From: Nocardia takedensis NBRC 100417 | GTDB taxonomy: Bacteria; Actinomycetota; Actinomycetes; Mycobacteriales; Mycobacteriaceae | DNA: 64,000 bases | Direction: 5' to 3' | Assembly (NCBI RefSeq): GCF_000308695.1 | Contig: NZ_BAGG01000124.1 | Location: 62,001-126,000, forward strand | Part shown: positions 32,311 to 41,424 of the stretch, one piece after another | How positions within the stretch are numbered: the stretch's first letter is position 1 | Layout of the letters: every line of letters starts with the position of its first letter | Position numbers and translations under genes: made by a program | Notes under the pieces: generated by a model | What the model was told of the DNA's origin: nothing | The model's input: only the letters and a program-made list of their open reading frames with translations | Database searches by the model: none

Positions 32311-33489
32311 TCATCGCACCGGGGGGAGGGTCCGTTCGTTCGGATCGACACCCGGCGGCATCTGCGCGCCGTTGTTCGGCACGTCGGGTCGCGGCGCGTT
32401 CGCGGCGCCGCGGATCTGCTGACCCGGCGGCGGGTTCACACAGTAATTCCACTTGGGCAGCGTGCCGTCCTGGACGACTTCGTTGCGGATCTCGGGGCTC
32501 TGGTACTGGCAGGTGGGCCGGGGCCAGATGTCGACGATCGTGTGGAATTCGTTGTCGTGCGCGGGCACGCCCACCGCGTCCAGGCCGACCTCGAGGGCCG
32601 GGAACAGCGCGCGCAGCGCGGGCAGACGCAACTGCGCGGCCTTGGTGATCGCGGCGAAGTTCTGGATCAGGCTGGTCATCGGATCGGAGGTCTCCTCGAG
32701 CACCGCGCCCAGGCGGGCGAACTGCTCGGGCGACTGGTCCAGCAACTGGCGCAGTTCGGCGTCGGCGTTGTTGAACTGCTCGAACAGCACACCGGAGTTG
32801 CGGGTCAGGATGCCCAGGTCCGGTTGCGCGTTGGAGGTGGTCTCCGCGATGGTGCGCAGGTTCGAGATCAGGTTCGTGGTCTGCGGCAGCAACGAGTCCA
32901 GGCCGGCCGCCGCGAGGCTGACGCCGTTGACGATGCCGCGCAACTGATCCGGTCCGCCGCTGAGCGCGATGTCGAGTTCGGACAGGATGACGCTGAACTT
33001 GTCCGGATCGACCTGGGCCAACAGGGCGCTGGAGTTGTCGAGCACCGACCAGATCGGGACCGGGGTCTTGGTCTTGTCCGGGTCGAAGCGGATGACCGCC
33101 CCGTCACGCAGGTACGGTCCGGCGTCGGTGGCGGGCCGGAAGTCGATGTACTGCTCACCAGCCCCCGAGAGCGCCTGCACCGAGATGCTGGAGTCGACGG
33201 GAATCGAGTACTTGTCCTCGATCTCGGCGGAGGCGGAGATGGACTGGCCGCGGTCGGTCAACTCGATGGAGGTGACCTTGCCGATGCGGAAGCCGCGCAG
33301 GGTGACGTCGTTGCCCGGTTGCAGGCCGCCGGAACGGTCGAGGTCGACCTTCACGGTGTAGCTGCCCTGCAACGGATTCACGCGCATGACATTGACCAGC
33401 AGGTAGGTCGCGCCGACCGCGAGTACCAGGACCAGTCCGACGTTGGACCAGAAGATCTTGCTGCGGAACAGTTTCGCCGTGCGGCTCAT
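32311..33489 (-). CDS. mceF: Mce-family protein, MceF position
   Basis: A 392-residue subunit of the Mce lipid-import complex. An N-terminal signal anchor (about 13-36) precedes the MCE beta-barrel domain (VKVDLDRSGGLQPGNDVTLRGFRIGKVTSIEL, about 45-80). A long helical region that forms the hydrophobic channel follows, to about 300, and the C-terminus is Pro/Asn-rich (PPPGQQIRGAANAPRPDVPN). The start overlaps the mceE stop by 4 bp. It is sixth and last of the six Mce subunits. Confidence 0.94.
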   Translation of the reverse strand: MSRTAKLFRSKIFWSNVGLVLVLAVGATYLLVNVMRVNPLQGSYTVKVDLDRSGGLQPGNDVTLRGFRIGKVTSIELTDRGQSISASAEIEDKYSIPVDSSISVQALSGAGEQYIDFRPATDAGPYLRDGAVIRFDPDKTKTPVPIWSVLDNSSALLAQVDPDKFSVILSELDIALSGGPDQLRGIVNGVSLAAAGLDSLLPQTTNLISNLRTIAETTSNAQPDLGILTRNSGVLFEQFNNADAELRQLLDQSPEQFARLGAVLEETSDPMTSLIQNFAAITKAAQLRLPALRALFPALEVGLDAVGVPAHDNEFHTIVDIWPRPTCQYQSPEIRNEVVQDGTLPKWNYCVNPPPGQQIRGAANAPRPDVPNNGAQMPPGVDPNERTLPPVR

Positions 33490-34586
33490 CGCTGGCCTCC
33501 CTGCACGCGGCCCTGGACGACCTGCAGCACCTGGATGAAGCTGCCGACGAAGTCGTTGAGGTCGACCAGGTCCGGGAACTTGCTGTTGGCCGGGTCGGTG
33601 ATGAGGCCGACGTCGAAGCTGGTCAGTGTGCCGCCGACCGCGAGGCTGCGGCCGCGGAAGCTGGCGTCGACCTTGGGCCGCAGTTCGTGCAGTTTGTCCA
33701 GGGCGTAGCCGAATCGGTCGCCGGTGGCGGCGAGCGCGTCCATCAGGCTGCTCAGGTTGGTGAGCAGACTGGAGAGCTGATCGGAGGACGTGTTCGCGTA
33801 GTCGCCGAGCGCCGCGCTGGTGACCGACACCTTCTCGAGCAGTTCGCCCAGCGCCTTGTTGTTCTCGGCCACGGCGCCGATCATCTGCGGCAGCGTGTCG
33901 GCGACTTCGCCGAGTTCGTTGCGCCGCGACTCGATCGTGGTGGACAGCGCGCCGAAGTTGGCGAGCACGCTGTCGATCTGGGCGGAGTTCTGGTTGAGAC
34001 TGCCGACCACGCCGGTCATCTCGGTGATCAGATGGGCGAGTTGGTCACCGCGCCCGCCGATGATGGAGTCCAGTTCGGAGGTCAGCCGGGTGAGGCTGGC
34101 GATACCGCCGCCGTTGAACAGCATCGACACCGAGACGAGCAGTTCCTCGACCGACGCGCCCGCGGAGGTCTGGTCCAGGGTGAAGGTGTCGCCGTCGGCC
34201 ATCAGGTCGGCGCCGCCTTCGACCTTGGGCCGGGAGATCGCGATGAAGACGTCGCCGAGCGGGGTGGCCTGGCGCAGTTCGGCCGTACTGCCCTCGGGCA
34301 GTTCGATCTCGGCGCTGATCGACATGTCGACCACGGCCTGGAAGTTCTTGGTCTTGATGCCGGTGACGACACCGACATCGGAACCGCCGATCTTCACCTT
34401 CGCCTGATCGGGCAGGTTCAGCGCGTTCTCGAACACCGCGTGCAGCGTGTAGGTCTCCCCGGATTGGCCCGGTTTGGGCAGCGGCAGCGATTCCACGCTC
34501 AACCCGCAACCCGAGCTGACGCCGACGGCGGCGACCGCGGCCAGGGCGACGACCATTCGGCGCGCCCGCATCATTCGTCCGGTCAT
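33486..34586 (-). CDS. mceE: Mce-family lipoprotein, MceE position
   Basis: A 366-residue Mce subunit with a lipoprotein signal: VVALAAVAAVGVSSGC, lipid-modified Cys at about 27. The MCE domain (YTLHAVFENALNLPDQAKVKIGG, then DVGVVTGIKT) and the helical channel region follow. This is the standard position of the LprK-type lipoprotein in mce operons. It overlaps its neighbours by 4 bp on both sides. Confidence 0.94.
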   Translation of the reverse strand: MTGRMMRARRMVVALAAVAAVGVSSGCGLSVESLPLPKPGQSGETYTLHAVFENALNLPDQAKVKIGGSDVGVVTGIKTKNFQAVVDMSISAEIELPEGSTAELRQATPLGDVFIAISRPKVEGGADLMADGDTFTLDQTSAGASVEELLVSVSMLFNGGGIASLTRLTSELDSIIGGRGDQLAHLITEMTGVVGSLNQNSAQIDSVLANFGALSTTIESRRNELGEVADTLPQMIGAVAENNKALGELLEKVSVTSAALGDYANTSSDQLSSLLTNLSSLMDALAATGDRFGYALDKLHELRPKVDASFRGRSLAVGGTLTSFDVGLITDPANSKFPDLVDLNDFVGSFIQVLQVVQGRVQGGQR

Positions 34587-35692
34587 TTCGTCAGTCCCAG
34601 CAGTGCGGCGGTCAGACCGTAGTCCGGACCGAAGTCCTGGATGTTGCCGGTGCGGCAGCCGTCGGCGCGCATCTGGATCCGCTCGCAGAACAGGCTGACG
34701 AGTTCGCCGTCCAGGGCCGTGCCGATGATGCCGTGCAGTCGGACGAAGCCCTGTTCGCGGTTCATCGAGCCGTCGATGCTCTGCAACAGCATCGGCGCGA
34801 CGTCGACGATCTCGGTGAGCCCGTAGGCGTTCTGCCGCAACTGGTTGGTCACGTTGGTCAGACCGGTCAGGGTGCCCTGCAACTGTTCCTGGTTCTCGGA
34901 GAAGACCGAACTGGTGTTGGCCAGGAAGTCCGACATCTGTTGCAGGGTGGCCTGCAAGCCGGGGGCCTGTTCGGCGAGCAGTCCGGTCATCTGGGTGATG
35001 CCGCTGCTGAAATCGCGGACGGACTGGTCGTTCTCGGCCAGCATCGTGGTCAGCTCGTTGAGCTTGATGATGATGTTGGAGATCGCGTCCTTGTTGTCGA
35101 CGCCGACCTTCAACGCGCCGGACAGCGCGGTGAGCGTGTCGCGCATCTTCTCGCCCTGCCCGTCGAGCATCGGGTAGAGCACCCGGCCCGAGAGCGGGCC
35201 GAGCCCTTCCTGACCGGGCTGCGGTTTCAGCGCCGCGGCGAACTGGTCGATGGTCTTGATCATCGTGTCCAGTTCGACGGGAGTCCTGGTCCGCGCCAAC
35301 GGCAGGTGCTCACCGTCGGACAGCGTCTCGCCCTGGCTGTAGACCGGGGTGAGTTCGATGTGGCGGTCGGTGACGATCGACGGGGACACGATCGCGGCGA
35401 CGGCGTCTTTCGGGATCTTCACATCGCCGTCGATCGACATGTGGACCTCGATGAAAGTGCCCTTGGGCACGATCTTGTCGACCTTGCCCACCTCGAGGCC
35501 CAGGACGGTGATCGGGTTGCCCTCGAACATGCCCGCGATGTTCTCGAAGTCGGCGGTGACGCGCATCGTGTTGCCGAGCGCGTCGTTGACCGAACTCGGC
35601 AGCAGTGAGCAACTGCCGACCGCCAGCGCGGTCGCGCCGATGAACAACGATCGCCGCAGGGCCTTGTAGTTCACGCGATTCCACATACTCAT
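34583..35692 (-). CDS. mceD: Mce-family protein, MceD position, with lipobox-like signal
   Basis: A 369-residue Mce subunit. The ATG at 35692 overlaps the mceC stop (ATGA); another ATG lies two codons later. The N-terminus is a short basic stretch, a hydrophobic core and AVGSC, which reads like a lipobox, then the MCE domain (MRVTADFENIAGMFEGNPITV; LGLEVGKVDKI) and the helical channel region. MceD subunits normally have a plain signal anchor, so lipidation here would give the complex two lipoproteins. The C-terminus includes CERIQMRADGCRTG, as in other Mce proteins. Confidence 0.92.
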   Translation of the reverse strand: MSMWNRVNYKALRRSLFIGATALAVGSCSLLPSSVNDALGNTMRVTADFENIAGMFEGNPITVLGLEVGKVDKIVPKGTFIEVHMSIDGDVKIPKDAVAAIVSPSIVTDRHIELTPVYSQGETLSDGEHLPLARTRTPVELDTMIKTIDQFAAALKPQPGQEGLGPLSGRVLYPMLDGQGEKMRDTLTALSGALKVGVDNKDAISNIIIKLNELTTMLAENDQSVRDFSSGITQMTGLLAEQAPGLQATLQQMSDFLANTSSVFSENQEQLQGTLTGLTNVTNQLRQNAYGLTEIVDVAPMLLQSIDGSMNREQGFVRLHGIIGTALDGELVSLFCERIQMRADGCRTGNIQDFGPDYGLTAALLGLTK

Positions 35693-36684
35693 CCCTGGCA
35701 CCCCTCGATGACATCGGCGAAGCACAACCAGTTGTCGGGGAACAACCACGGCAGACCGACCTCGGCGTAGTTGCCGTTGCCCCAGGCGTTGGCCAGGTAG
35801 CGCACCGACACCGGGGCGATCGACAGCAGTCGGTCGAGGTTCTCCTTGTTCTTCTGCAAGCCCTCGGCCATCGTGTTGAGCTGGTCGAGCGTCGGGCCGA
35901 GTTTGGCGTCGTTCTGCGCGCCGATCTCCTGCAACTGCCTGGTCAGCGTCGAGACGCCGTCGAGCAGTTGGCGCAGCAGTTCCTGCCGTTCCATGACCCG
36001 GTTGGCGATGGCGTCGCCCTGGGTGATGATCAGCAGCACGCTGTTGCGGTTGTCGGCCAGCAGTTGGGTGACCTTGTCCAGATCCTTGAGCAGCTGGTCG
36101 ACCTCGGTCTTGCGGGCGTCCATCACCTTGGCCAGCGCGCCGACGCTGTCGAGCGCCTGCGCGACCAACTGCGGGGAATCCCCGAGCTGGGTGTTGACCA
36201 GGTTCAGCGATTCGGCCAGCTTGTCGGTGTCGAGCGCCTCGAACTTCGGGGTGCCGATCTGCACCACGTCGGCCAGGTTGTAGGGGACCGTGGTGTTGGA
36301 CACCGGGATCCGCTTGTCCTTCAGCCCGGACCCGTCGCCGGGTTCCAGATCGACGTAGCGCGCGCCGAGCAGCGTCGCCATCTTGATCGAGGCCTTCGCG
36401 TCCGGACCGAGGTTGACGCCGCGGTCGACGTTGAGCGTCAACAGCACGTGCGTGCCCTCGAGTTCGGCGCCGGAGACCGTGCCGACCGAGACGCCCGCCA
36501 CGTTCACCTTGTCACCGACCTTGATGCCCGCGGCCTGCACGAATTCGGCCTTCACCGACTGGTCACCGACGCCGATCAACCGGAACACGCTGGAGACGAC
36601 CAGCATGACCACGATCAGGACGGTGCCGAGCACACCGAGCCAGAAGTACTTGTTCGACTCGAACCTCTGCTTGAGCGTCGTCAT
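35689..36684 (-). CDS. mceC: Mce-family protein, MceC position
   Basis: A 331-residue Mce subunit. A signal anchor at about 13-35 (YFWLGVLGTVLIVVMLVVSS) precedes the MCE domain (VKAEFVQAAGIKVGDKVNVAGVSVGTVSGAEL split at about 45-75). The long helical domain runs to about 290, and the C-terminal Cys pair LCFADVIEGC follows. The ATG at 36684 overlaps the mceB TGA by one base; the longer frame upstream reads through mceB in another frame and is not used. Confidence 0.93.
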   Translation of the reverse strand: MTTLKQRFESNKYFWLGVLGTVLIVVMLVVSSVFRLIGVGDQSVKAEFVQAAGIKVGDKVNVAGVSVGTVSGAELEGTHVLLTLNVDRGVNLGPDAKASIKMATLLGARYVDLEPGDGSGLKDKRIPVSNTTVPYNLADVVQIGTPKFEALDTDKLAESLNLVNTQLGDSPQLVAQALDSVGALAKVMDARKTEVDQLLKDLDKVTQLLADNRNSVLLIITQGDAIANRVMERQELLRQLLDGVSTLTRQLQEIGAQNDAKLGPTLDQLNTMAEGLQKNKENLDRLLSIAPVSVRYLANAWGNGNYAEVGLPWLFPDNWLCFADVIEGCQG

Positions 36685-37709
36685 CAGCGGCACACCGCCG
36701 AATGCGAGTTGCCGCCGATCTGGGACACCAGACCGCGCGGGAACAGGACCCCGTACAGCGAGATGTCCAGACTGCACAGGTAGGCGTTGGCGTAGCTGCC
36801 CTCGGAGGTGAACCGGCCCGCGTTGGCCAGCACACCCGGCAGGTCGACCGCGGCCTGATCCAGTTGCGCGCCTGTCGCGATGAGCAGCGTCAGCGCCGCG
36901 CTCGTCGAGTTCTGGGCGGTCTGCAACTTCGGCTGGATCTTGCCGATCATGTCGACCATCGACGTGGTCGCCGAGGCGATCTGCACCGTCGACTGCTGCA
37001 AGGACTGGCCCTGCTCGTACAGTCCGCCGATCAAGGACCTGGTCTGGGTGATCAGCGTCTCCAACTCGTCACCTCGTTTCGCCAACCCCGCCATGACGCC
37101 GGACAGGTTGGTGATCACATCGGTCAGGATCGCGTCGCGGCGCTGGAAGTCCGAGGCCAGCGTCGCGGCCTGGGTGATGAACGCGCTCAGCGACACTCCG
37201 TCACCCTGCAACGCCTGGATGAAGGTCTCCGACAGGCGGTTGACCTGTTCGGGCTGCAACACCTGGAACAGCGGCTGGAAGCCGTTGAGCAGGGCCGAGA
37301 CGTCGAAGGACGGTTCGGTGCGCTCCAGCGGGATGCTGGCGTTGTCGCGCAGCGCGGCCGGACTGGCCGCCTGACCCGGGGCCAGCGCGATGTAGCGCTG
37401 GCCGATCAGGTTCTGGTAGCGGACCAGCGCTTTGGTGTCGTCGTAGAGCGTCTGGTCGCGCTGCACGATGAAGGTCACCTTGGCGTCGTTGCGGCCGTCG
37501 AGCTCGATCTTCTCGACCTTGCCGACACGCACGCCCGCCATCCGGACGTCGTCGCCCTCGCGCAGGCCCAGCACGTCGCTGAAGGTGGCCGAGTAGGTGT
37601 TGGTGTCCCCGGCGACGATGCGCGCCAGGGTGTTCCACACGACCACGGTCACCAGGACCGAGATCAGCGCGAAGATGGTGAAGCCGATGAGTGGTTTGCG
37701 GATACTCAT
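36684..37709 (-). CDS. mceB: Mce-family protein, MceB position
   Basis: A 341-residue Mce subunit with an N-terminal anchor (PLIGFTIFALISVLVTVVVW, about 6-25), the MCE domain (YSATFSDVLGLREGDDVRMAG; VRVGKVEKIEL) and a helical channel domain. The end SLDISLYGVLFPRGLVSQIGG is the usual MceB close. It overlaps mceA by 4 bp (ATGA) and mceC by 1 bp, indicating tight translational coupling for stoichiometric assembly of the hexamer. Confidence 0.94.
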   Translation of the reverse strand: MSIRKPLIGFTIFALISVLVTVVVWNTLARIVAGDTNTYSATFSDVLGLREGDDVRMAGVRVGKVEKIELDGRNDAKVTFIVQRDQTLYDDTKALVRYQNLIGQRYIALAPGQAASPAALRDNASIPLERTEPSFDVSALLNGFQPLFQVLQPEQVNRLSETFIQALQGDGVSLSAFITQAATLASDFQRRDAILTDVITNLSGVMAGLAKRGDELETLITQTRSLIGGLYEQGQSLQQSTVQIASATTSMVDMIGKIQPKLQTAQNSTSAALTLLIATGAQLDQAAVDLPGVLANAGRFTSEGSYANAYLCSLDISLYGVLFPRGLVSQIGGNSHSAVCR

Positions 37710-39187
37710 CGGCCGCCTCCGGAGTCGCTCACTTGCACGGTTCCGTTCCTCAGGATCGCGCCCAACAGCAGATATTCGGTGGCCGTCGGCTTACGTCCGA
37801 GCACCTGCGCGATGGCGTCGTCGCCACTGTAGGAGATCGGCGCGGCCGCGGGCCGGGTCTGCGGTTCGGCGGGCGCGGGGTTCGCGGCGGGCGCCGGGGT
37901 GATGCCCGGGATGCCGAAGATCGGCGGCAGCTGCGGGAACAGTCCCTCCAGCGGGGTGCCGGCGAACGGCTTCGGCGTGTCGCCCTCGGGCAGCGGCACC
38001 GCGGTGGTCGTCAGACCGGGCAGCACCGGCAGACCCGGGATCGGGATCAGCGGGGGCAGGCCGTCGGAGGCGGCCAGGCGTGTCGGCCGCAGGTTCGCGG
38101 GCAGCGGCGGCACCTCCACCTCCGTCGGCGCGGTGAAGCAGCTCGGCCCGGCGAGTTCGCCGTAGCGCGGGCAGTCCGCGGCGGTGTTCGGCTGGTACGG
38201 AGTGAACGTGATGCCCAGGTTCCACACCATCTGCTTCTGCGGACCCCAGGTGAAGACCGTGTTCAGCTTCGTCACCGAATTGCCCAGGTTGACGATCGCC
38301 TGGGTGACGGCGTTCGGGTCGGCCGCCAGCGCGCCGAAGGTGTCGCTGGTGCCCGCGGTGACCTGCTTGCCCAGATCGGGGTTGCGGGCGAACAGGTTGT
38401 TGACCGTGTCCACGGTGTCGCTCGCGCCGGTGATCAGCTGCACCAGTTGCGCGCGCCGGTCGGCGATGGTCCGCGCGGTCTGCACGGAGGAGCCGAGCAC
38501 GTCGAGCAGTTCCGGCGCGGACTGTTCCAGCGCGCCCACCGAGGCGGACATGTCGCCAAGGAACACGCCCAGATCCGGGATGGACTGGTCGACGGCCAGC
38601 AGCCAGCGATCCAGACGTTCGACGGTCGAACCGGGCATCCGGCCGCTGCCGTCCAATGCCTGCGACAGGGTGCCCAGCACCCGGCCGAGCTGGATCGGGT
38701 CGATCTTGTCGAAGACGTTGCGCACCGCGGTCAGCGTGTCCTGCAACGCGATGGTGCCCTGACTGCGGTCCTCCTCGATGATCGCGCCCTCGGAGAGGAA
38801 CTGATCGGAGGGACCGTTGAACACCAACTCGACCGAGGTGACGGCGAACAGGTTGCTCGGCACCACCCTGGCGGTCACGTTCGACGGGATGCCGCCGGCG
38901 AACTCGGGCTTCAGCTCGATGTTCACCTTCTGGAGTTCGCCGCGCTCGGCGACCTGCACGTCGTCGACCGCGCCGACCAGCACACCGCGGAACTTCACGT
39001 CCGCGTCGGAGGGCAGGCCGTCACCGGTGGTGGACAGCTCGGCCGTCACCCGGACCTTGGGAACGAAATAGCCCTGGTAGCGCGCATAGAGGAAGCCGAA
39101 GATCAGCGTGAGCACCACGAGTCCGCTCACGCCCGCTATCAGCAACTGCCGCATGGTGGGCCCGCGCCCACTCGGATCGAGAATCAT
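37706..39187 (-). CDS. mceA: Mce-family protein, MceA position
   Basis: A 493-residue Mce subunit, the longest of the six. The signal anchor is at about 14-34. The MCE domain has VRVTAELSTTGDGLPSDADV and KFRGVLVGAVDDVQ. The helical channel region extends to about 370, then a 110-residue Pro-rich C-terminal tail (PPLIPIPGLPVLPGL; PAPAANPAPAEPQT). The start is 3 bp after the yrbEB stop. The tail probably reaches out of the complex into the cell wall. Confidence 0.93.
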   Translation of the reverse strand: MILDPSGRGPTMRQLLIAGVSGLVVLTLIFGFLYARYQGYFVPKVRVTAELSTTGDGLPSDADVKFRGVLVGAVDDVQVAERGELQKVNIELKPEFAGGIPSNVTARVVPSNLFAVTSVELVFNGPSDQFLSEGAIIEEDRSQGTIALQDTLTAVRNVFDKIDPIQLGRVLGTLSQALDGSGRMPGSTVERLDRWLLAVDQSIPDLGVFLGDMSASVGALEQSAPELLDVLGSSVQTARTIADRRAQLVQLITGASDTVDTVNNLFARNPDLGKQVTAGTSDTFGALAADPNAVTQAIVNLGNSVTKLNTVFTWGPQKQMVWNLGITFTPYQPNTAADCPRYGELAGPSCFTAPTEVEVPPLPANLRPTRLAASDGLPPLIPIPGLPVLPGLTTTAVPLPEGDTPKPFAGTPLEGLFPQLPPIFGIPGITPAPAANPAPAEPQTRPAAAPISYSGDDAIAQVLGRKPTATEYLLLGAILRNGTVQVSDSGGGR

Positions 39188-39190
39188 GCT

Positions 39191-40054
39191 TTACCCCGAG
39201 ATCCGGATGCCTGGGTCGACTCCCCAGATCGCCAACGTCATGAACAGATCGGCGAAGACGACCAGGATGATGCACATCTTGATCGCCCGCCCGGCCGCGA
39301 CACCGACGCCCTCGGGACCGCCCGAGGCGAAGAAGCCGTAGTAGCACTGGATGAACGTCGTGATCGCGACGAAGAGAATGGCCTTGAGCAGCGAGTAGAT
39401 CACGTCGGTCGGGATCAGGAATTGGTAGAAGTAGTGCTGGTAGGTGCCGCTGGCGGTGCCGCCGATCAACTGGACGGTGACCGAGCAGGAGATGTAGGCC
39501 AGCGCCAGACCGACGCAGTAGAGCGGGATGATCGCGATGATCGCCGCGAAGATCCGGGTGCTGACCAGGTAGGGCAGCGGTCGGATGGCGATCGACTCGA
39601 GCGCGTCGATCTCCTCGGAGATGCGCATCGCGCCGAGTTGAGCGGTGAATCGACAACCGGCCTGGGCCGCGAAGGCGAGTGCCGCGAGCAGCGGACCGAG
39701 TTCGCGGGTGGTGGCGAAGGCCGAGATCGCGCCCGTGATCGGGCTCAGACCGAGCAGGTTGAGCGAGGTGTGGCCCTGGATGCCGACGGTCATGCCGCCG
39801 AAGGCGCTCAGGATGATGACGACGCCGATGGTGCCGCCGCCGACGATCAGATTGCCGTTGCCCCAGGTGACGTCGGAGAGCAGACGCCACACTTCCTTCG
39901 GGTAGTGCTTGAGCGCGATCGGGATCGAGCCGAGCGAGCGCAGGAAGAAGAAGACCTGGTGGCCGAGGCGGGCCAGCATGTCCACGGGAGCGTTCGCGCC
40001 GCGCCGGAGAGCCTTGAGAGGCCGAAGCAGCGGCGGTACATAGGTTGACGACAC
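39191..40054 (-). CDS. YrbE-family (MlaE-like) permease B of the Mce transporter
   Basis: A 287-residue MlaE/YrbE permease, the second of the pair. About five or six membrane helices and the conserved EIDALESIAIRPLPYLVSTR coupling segment (about 150-170) are visible. It forms the ABC permease core with YrbEA and is driven by an MceG-type ATPase encoded elsewhere, since none is in the window. Spacing is 3 bp from both yrbEA and mceA. Confidence 0.95.
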   Translation of the reverse strand: MSSTYVPPLLRPLKALRRGANAPVDMLARLGHQVFFFLRSLGSIPIALKHYPKEVWRLLSDVTWGNGNLIVGGGTIGVVIILSAFGGMTVGIQGHTSLNLLGLSPITGAISAFATTRELGPLLAALAFAAQAGCRFTAQLGAMRISEEIDALESIAIRPLPYLVSTRIFAAIIAIIPLYCVGLALAYISCSVTVQLIGGTASGTYQHYFYQFLIPTDVIYSLLKAILFVAITTFIQCYYGFFASGGPEGVGVAAGRAIKMCIILVVFADLFMTLAIWGVDPGIRISG

Positions 40055-40057
40055 CGG

Positions 40058-40912
40058 TCAGACCACCTGTGGGGGGAAGAGTGCGTTGTAGACCTGGGTG
40101 ATGATCAGGTTCACGCCGAACAGCATCACCACCGAGGCCACCACGGCCGAGTTCACCGAGTTGGCGACGCCGCCGGGACCGCCACGGGTGTTGAGGCCCG
40201 TATCGCAGGCGATGATGGCGGCCAGCAGACCGAAGATCACCGATTTCACCAGAGCCACGAACAGGTCGCGGGTGACCGCGAAGGACGAGAACGTGCCGAT
40301 GTAGGAGCCCGGGGTACCGCCCTGGGCGAAGATGTTGAACACGTAGCCGGTCAGGAAGCCGACGAAGACGACGAAGCCGCAGAGCAGAACGCTGACCAAC
40401 ATAGCGGCGCCGAGTCGAGGGGCGACCAGGCGGCGCAGCGGGTCGACGCCCATGACCTTCATGGCGTCGATCTCTTCGCGGATGGTGCGCGAACCGAGGT
40501 CGGCGCAGATGGCCGATCCGACCGCGCCCGCGATCATGAGCGAGGTGACCAGGGGTGCGCCCTGTTGGATGATGCCGAGGCCGTTGGCCGCGCCGATGAA
40601 CGAGGTGGCGCCGACCTGACCGGCGACCGCGCCGACCTGGATCGAGACGATCACACCGATCGGAATGGCCACGAGCAGGGTGGGAGCCGCGGCGACGTTG
40701 GCCATGAACGCGCACTGCCGGATGAACTCGGCGAAGGGGAACCGCTTGCGGAAGATCGAGACGAACAACTCGGCCACCGCGGCGATCCCCATGGTGATCT
40801 GCCTGCCGAAGGTCTCCAGCGAGCGTTTGGGGTGGTCCTCCCAATACGCCCTCGTCCAATCGACCGCATCACCTATCCGTGACCCTGTGGGTGGACTCTT
40901 GGTCGACTGCAC
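40058..40912 (-). CDS. YrbE-family (MlaE-like) permease A of the Mce transporter
   Basis: A 284-residue MlaE/YrbE permease that opens the operon. The hallmark EEIDAMKVMGVDPLRRLVAPR lies at about 145-165. Other membrane segments include PTLLVAIPIGVIVSIQVG and LLCGFVVFVGFLTGYVF. The GTG start at 40912 has GAGGGG about 7 bp upstream. Two palindromic sites 58-130 bp upstream probably mark the promoter. With the Mce proteins it imports lipids, sterols or fatty acids; the substrate of this cluster cannot be told from sequence. Confidence 0.95.
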   Translation of the reverse strand: MQSTKSPPTGSRIGDAVDWTRAYWEDHPKRSLETFGRQITMGIAAVAELFVSIFRKRFPFAEFIRQCAFMANVAAAPTLLVAIPIGVIVSIQVGAVAGQVGATSFIGAANGLGIIQQGAPLVTSLMIAGAVGSAICADLGSRTIREEIDAMKVMGVDPLRRLVAPRLGAAMLVSVLLCGFVVFVGFLTGYVFNIFAQGGTPGSYIGTFSSFAVTRDLFVALVKSVIFGLLAAIIACDTGLNTRGGPGGVANSVNSAVVASVVMLFGVNLIITQVYNALFPPQVV

Positions 40913-41424
40913 TGGCTAACCCCTCTCGACGCCGGTTGGCTGCCCCGACGACTTGTTTGCTTGACGCACCTTACTACGTAGTAAGCCAGAACACAGCATC
41001 CCTGTGTGATTGCAGTCATAGACAAGTGTCACTACGTCGTAATGGTCGCGACATACGGTACCCATTTTGGTGCGAACACCAAATTCCCGGTCGGTTTCTC
41101 TGGAACAAGTTACAGCTCACAGCCCTGACGAGGGGGTCGGAGAGGCATTCTCGAGTCAATAACTCGGAATTCATTCATCTAAATATCTTCTGTTTTCCGG
41201 TCACAATCGGATCAAGCTCCGTTGTCCCTCAAACACAAACTCGAGCGTTTCGGGTGAGGTCTGTAATAGGAGTTCGCTATCTCCGAAAATTGAGACACGC
41301 TATATCAGTTGTCCGAAACCTGGAGCGGGTGCGGGTCGAGGACCCGAGACGCGCCCGAGACCGAATACTGACACGATGGGTGCGACAGATTGATATCGTG
41401 CGGATTTCCGACACCTGGAGGGAC
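40913..41424. other. 512-bp intergenic region between mce operon and protease gene
   Basis: It is clearly less GC-rich than its surroundings. It holds the two mce operator-like palindromes, a small dyad ACACAG/CTGTGT at 40991-41007, a hairpin TTTGGTG-CGAA-CACCAAA at 41066-41083, and a 14-bp imperfect direct repeat (41312-41325 and 41407-41420) ending in CCTGGAG, the protease ribosome site. Open frames in the AT-richer part have no coding bias. Confidence 0.6.
40970..41043 (-). promoter_or_regulatory. two palindromic operator-like sites upstream of mce
   Basis: The first site, CTTACTACGTAGTAAG (40970-40985), is a perfect 16-bp palindrome. The second, GTCACTACGTCGTAAT (41028-41043), matches it at 12 of 16 positions. 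Centres are 58 bp apart. They lie 58-131 bp upstream of the yrbEA start, as expected for a TetR- or GntR-type repressor of mce, but no regulator gene is adjacent. Confidence 0.65.
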
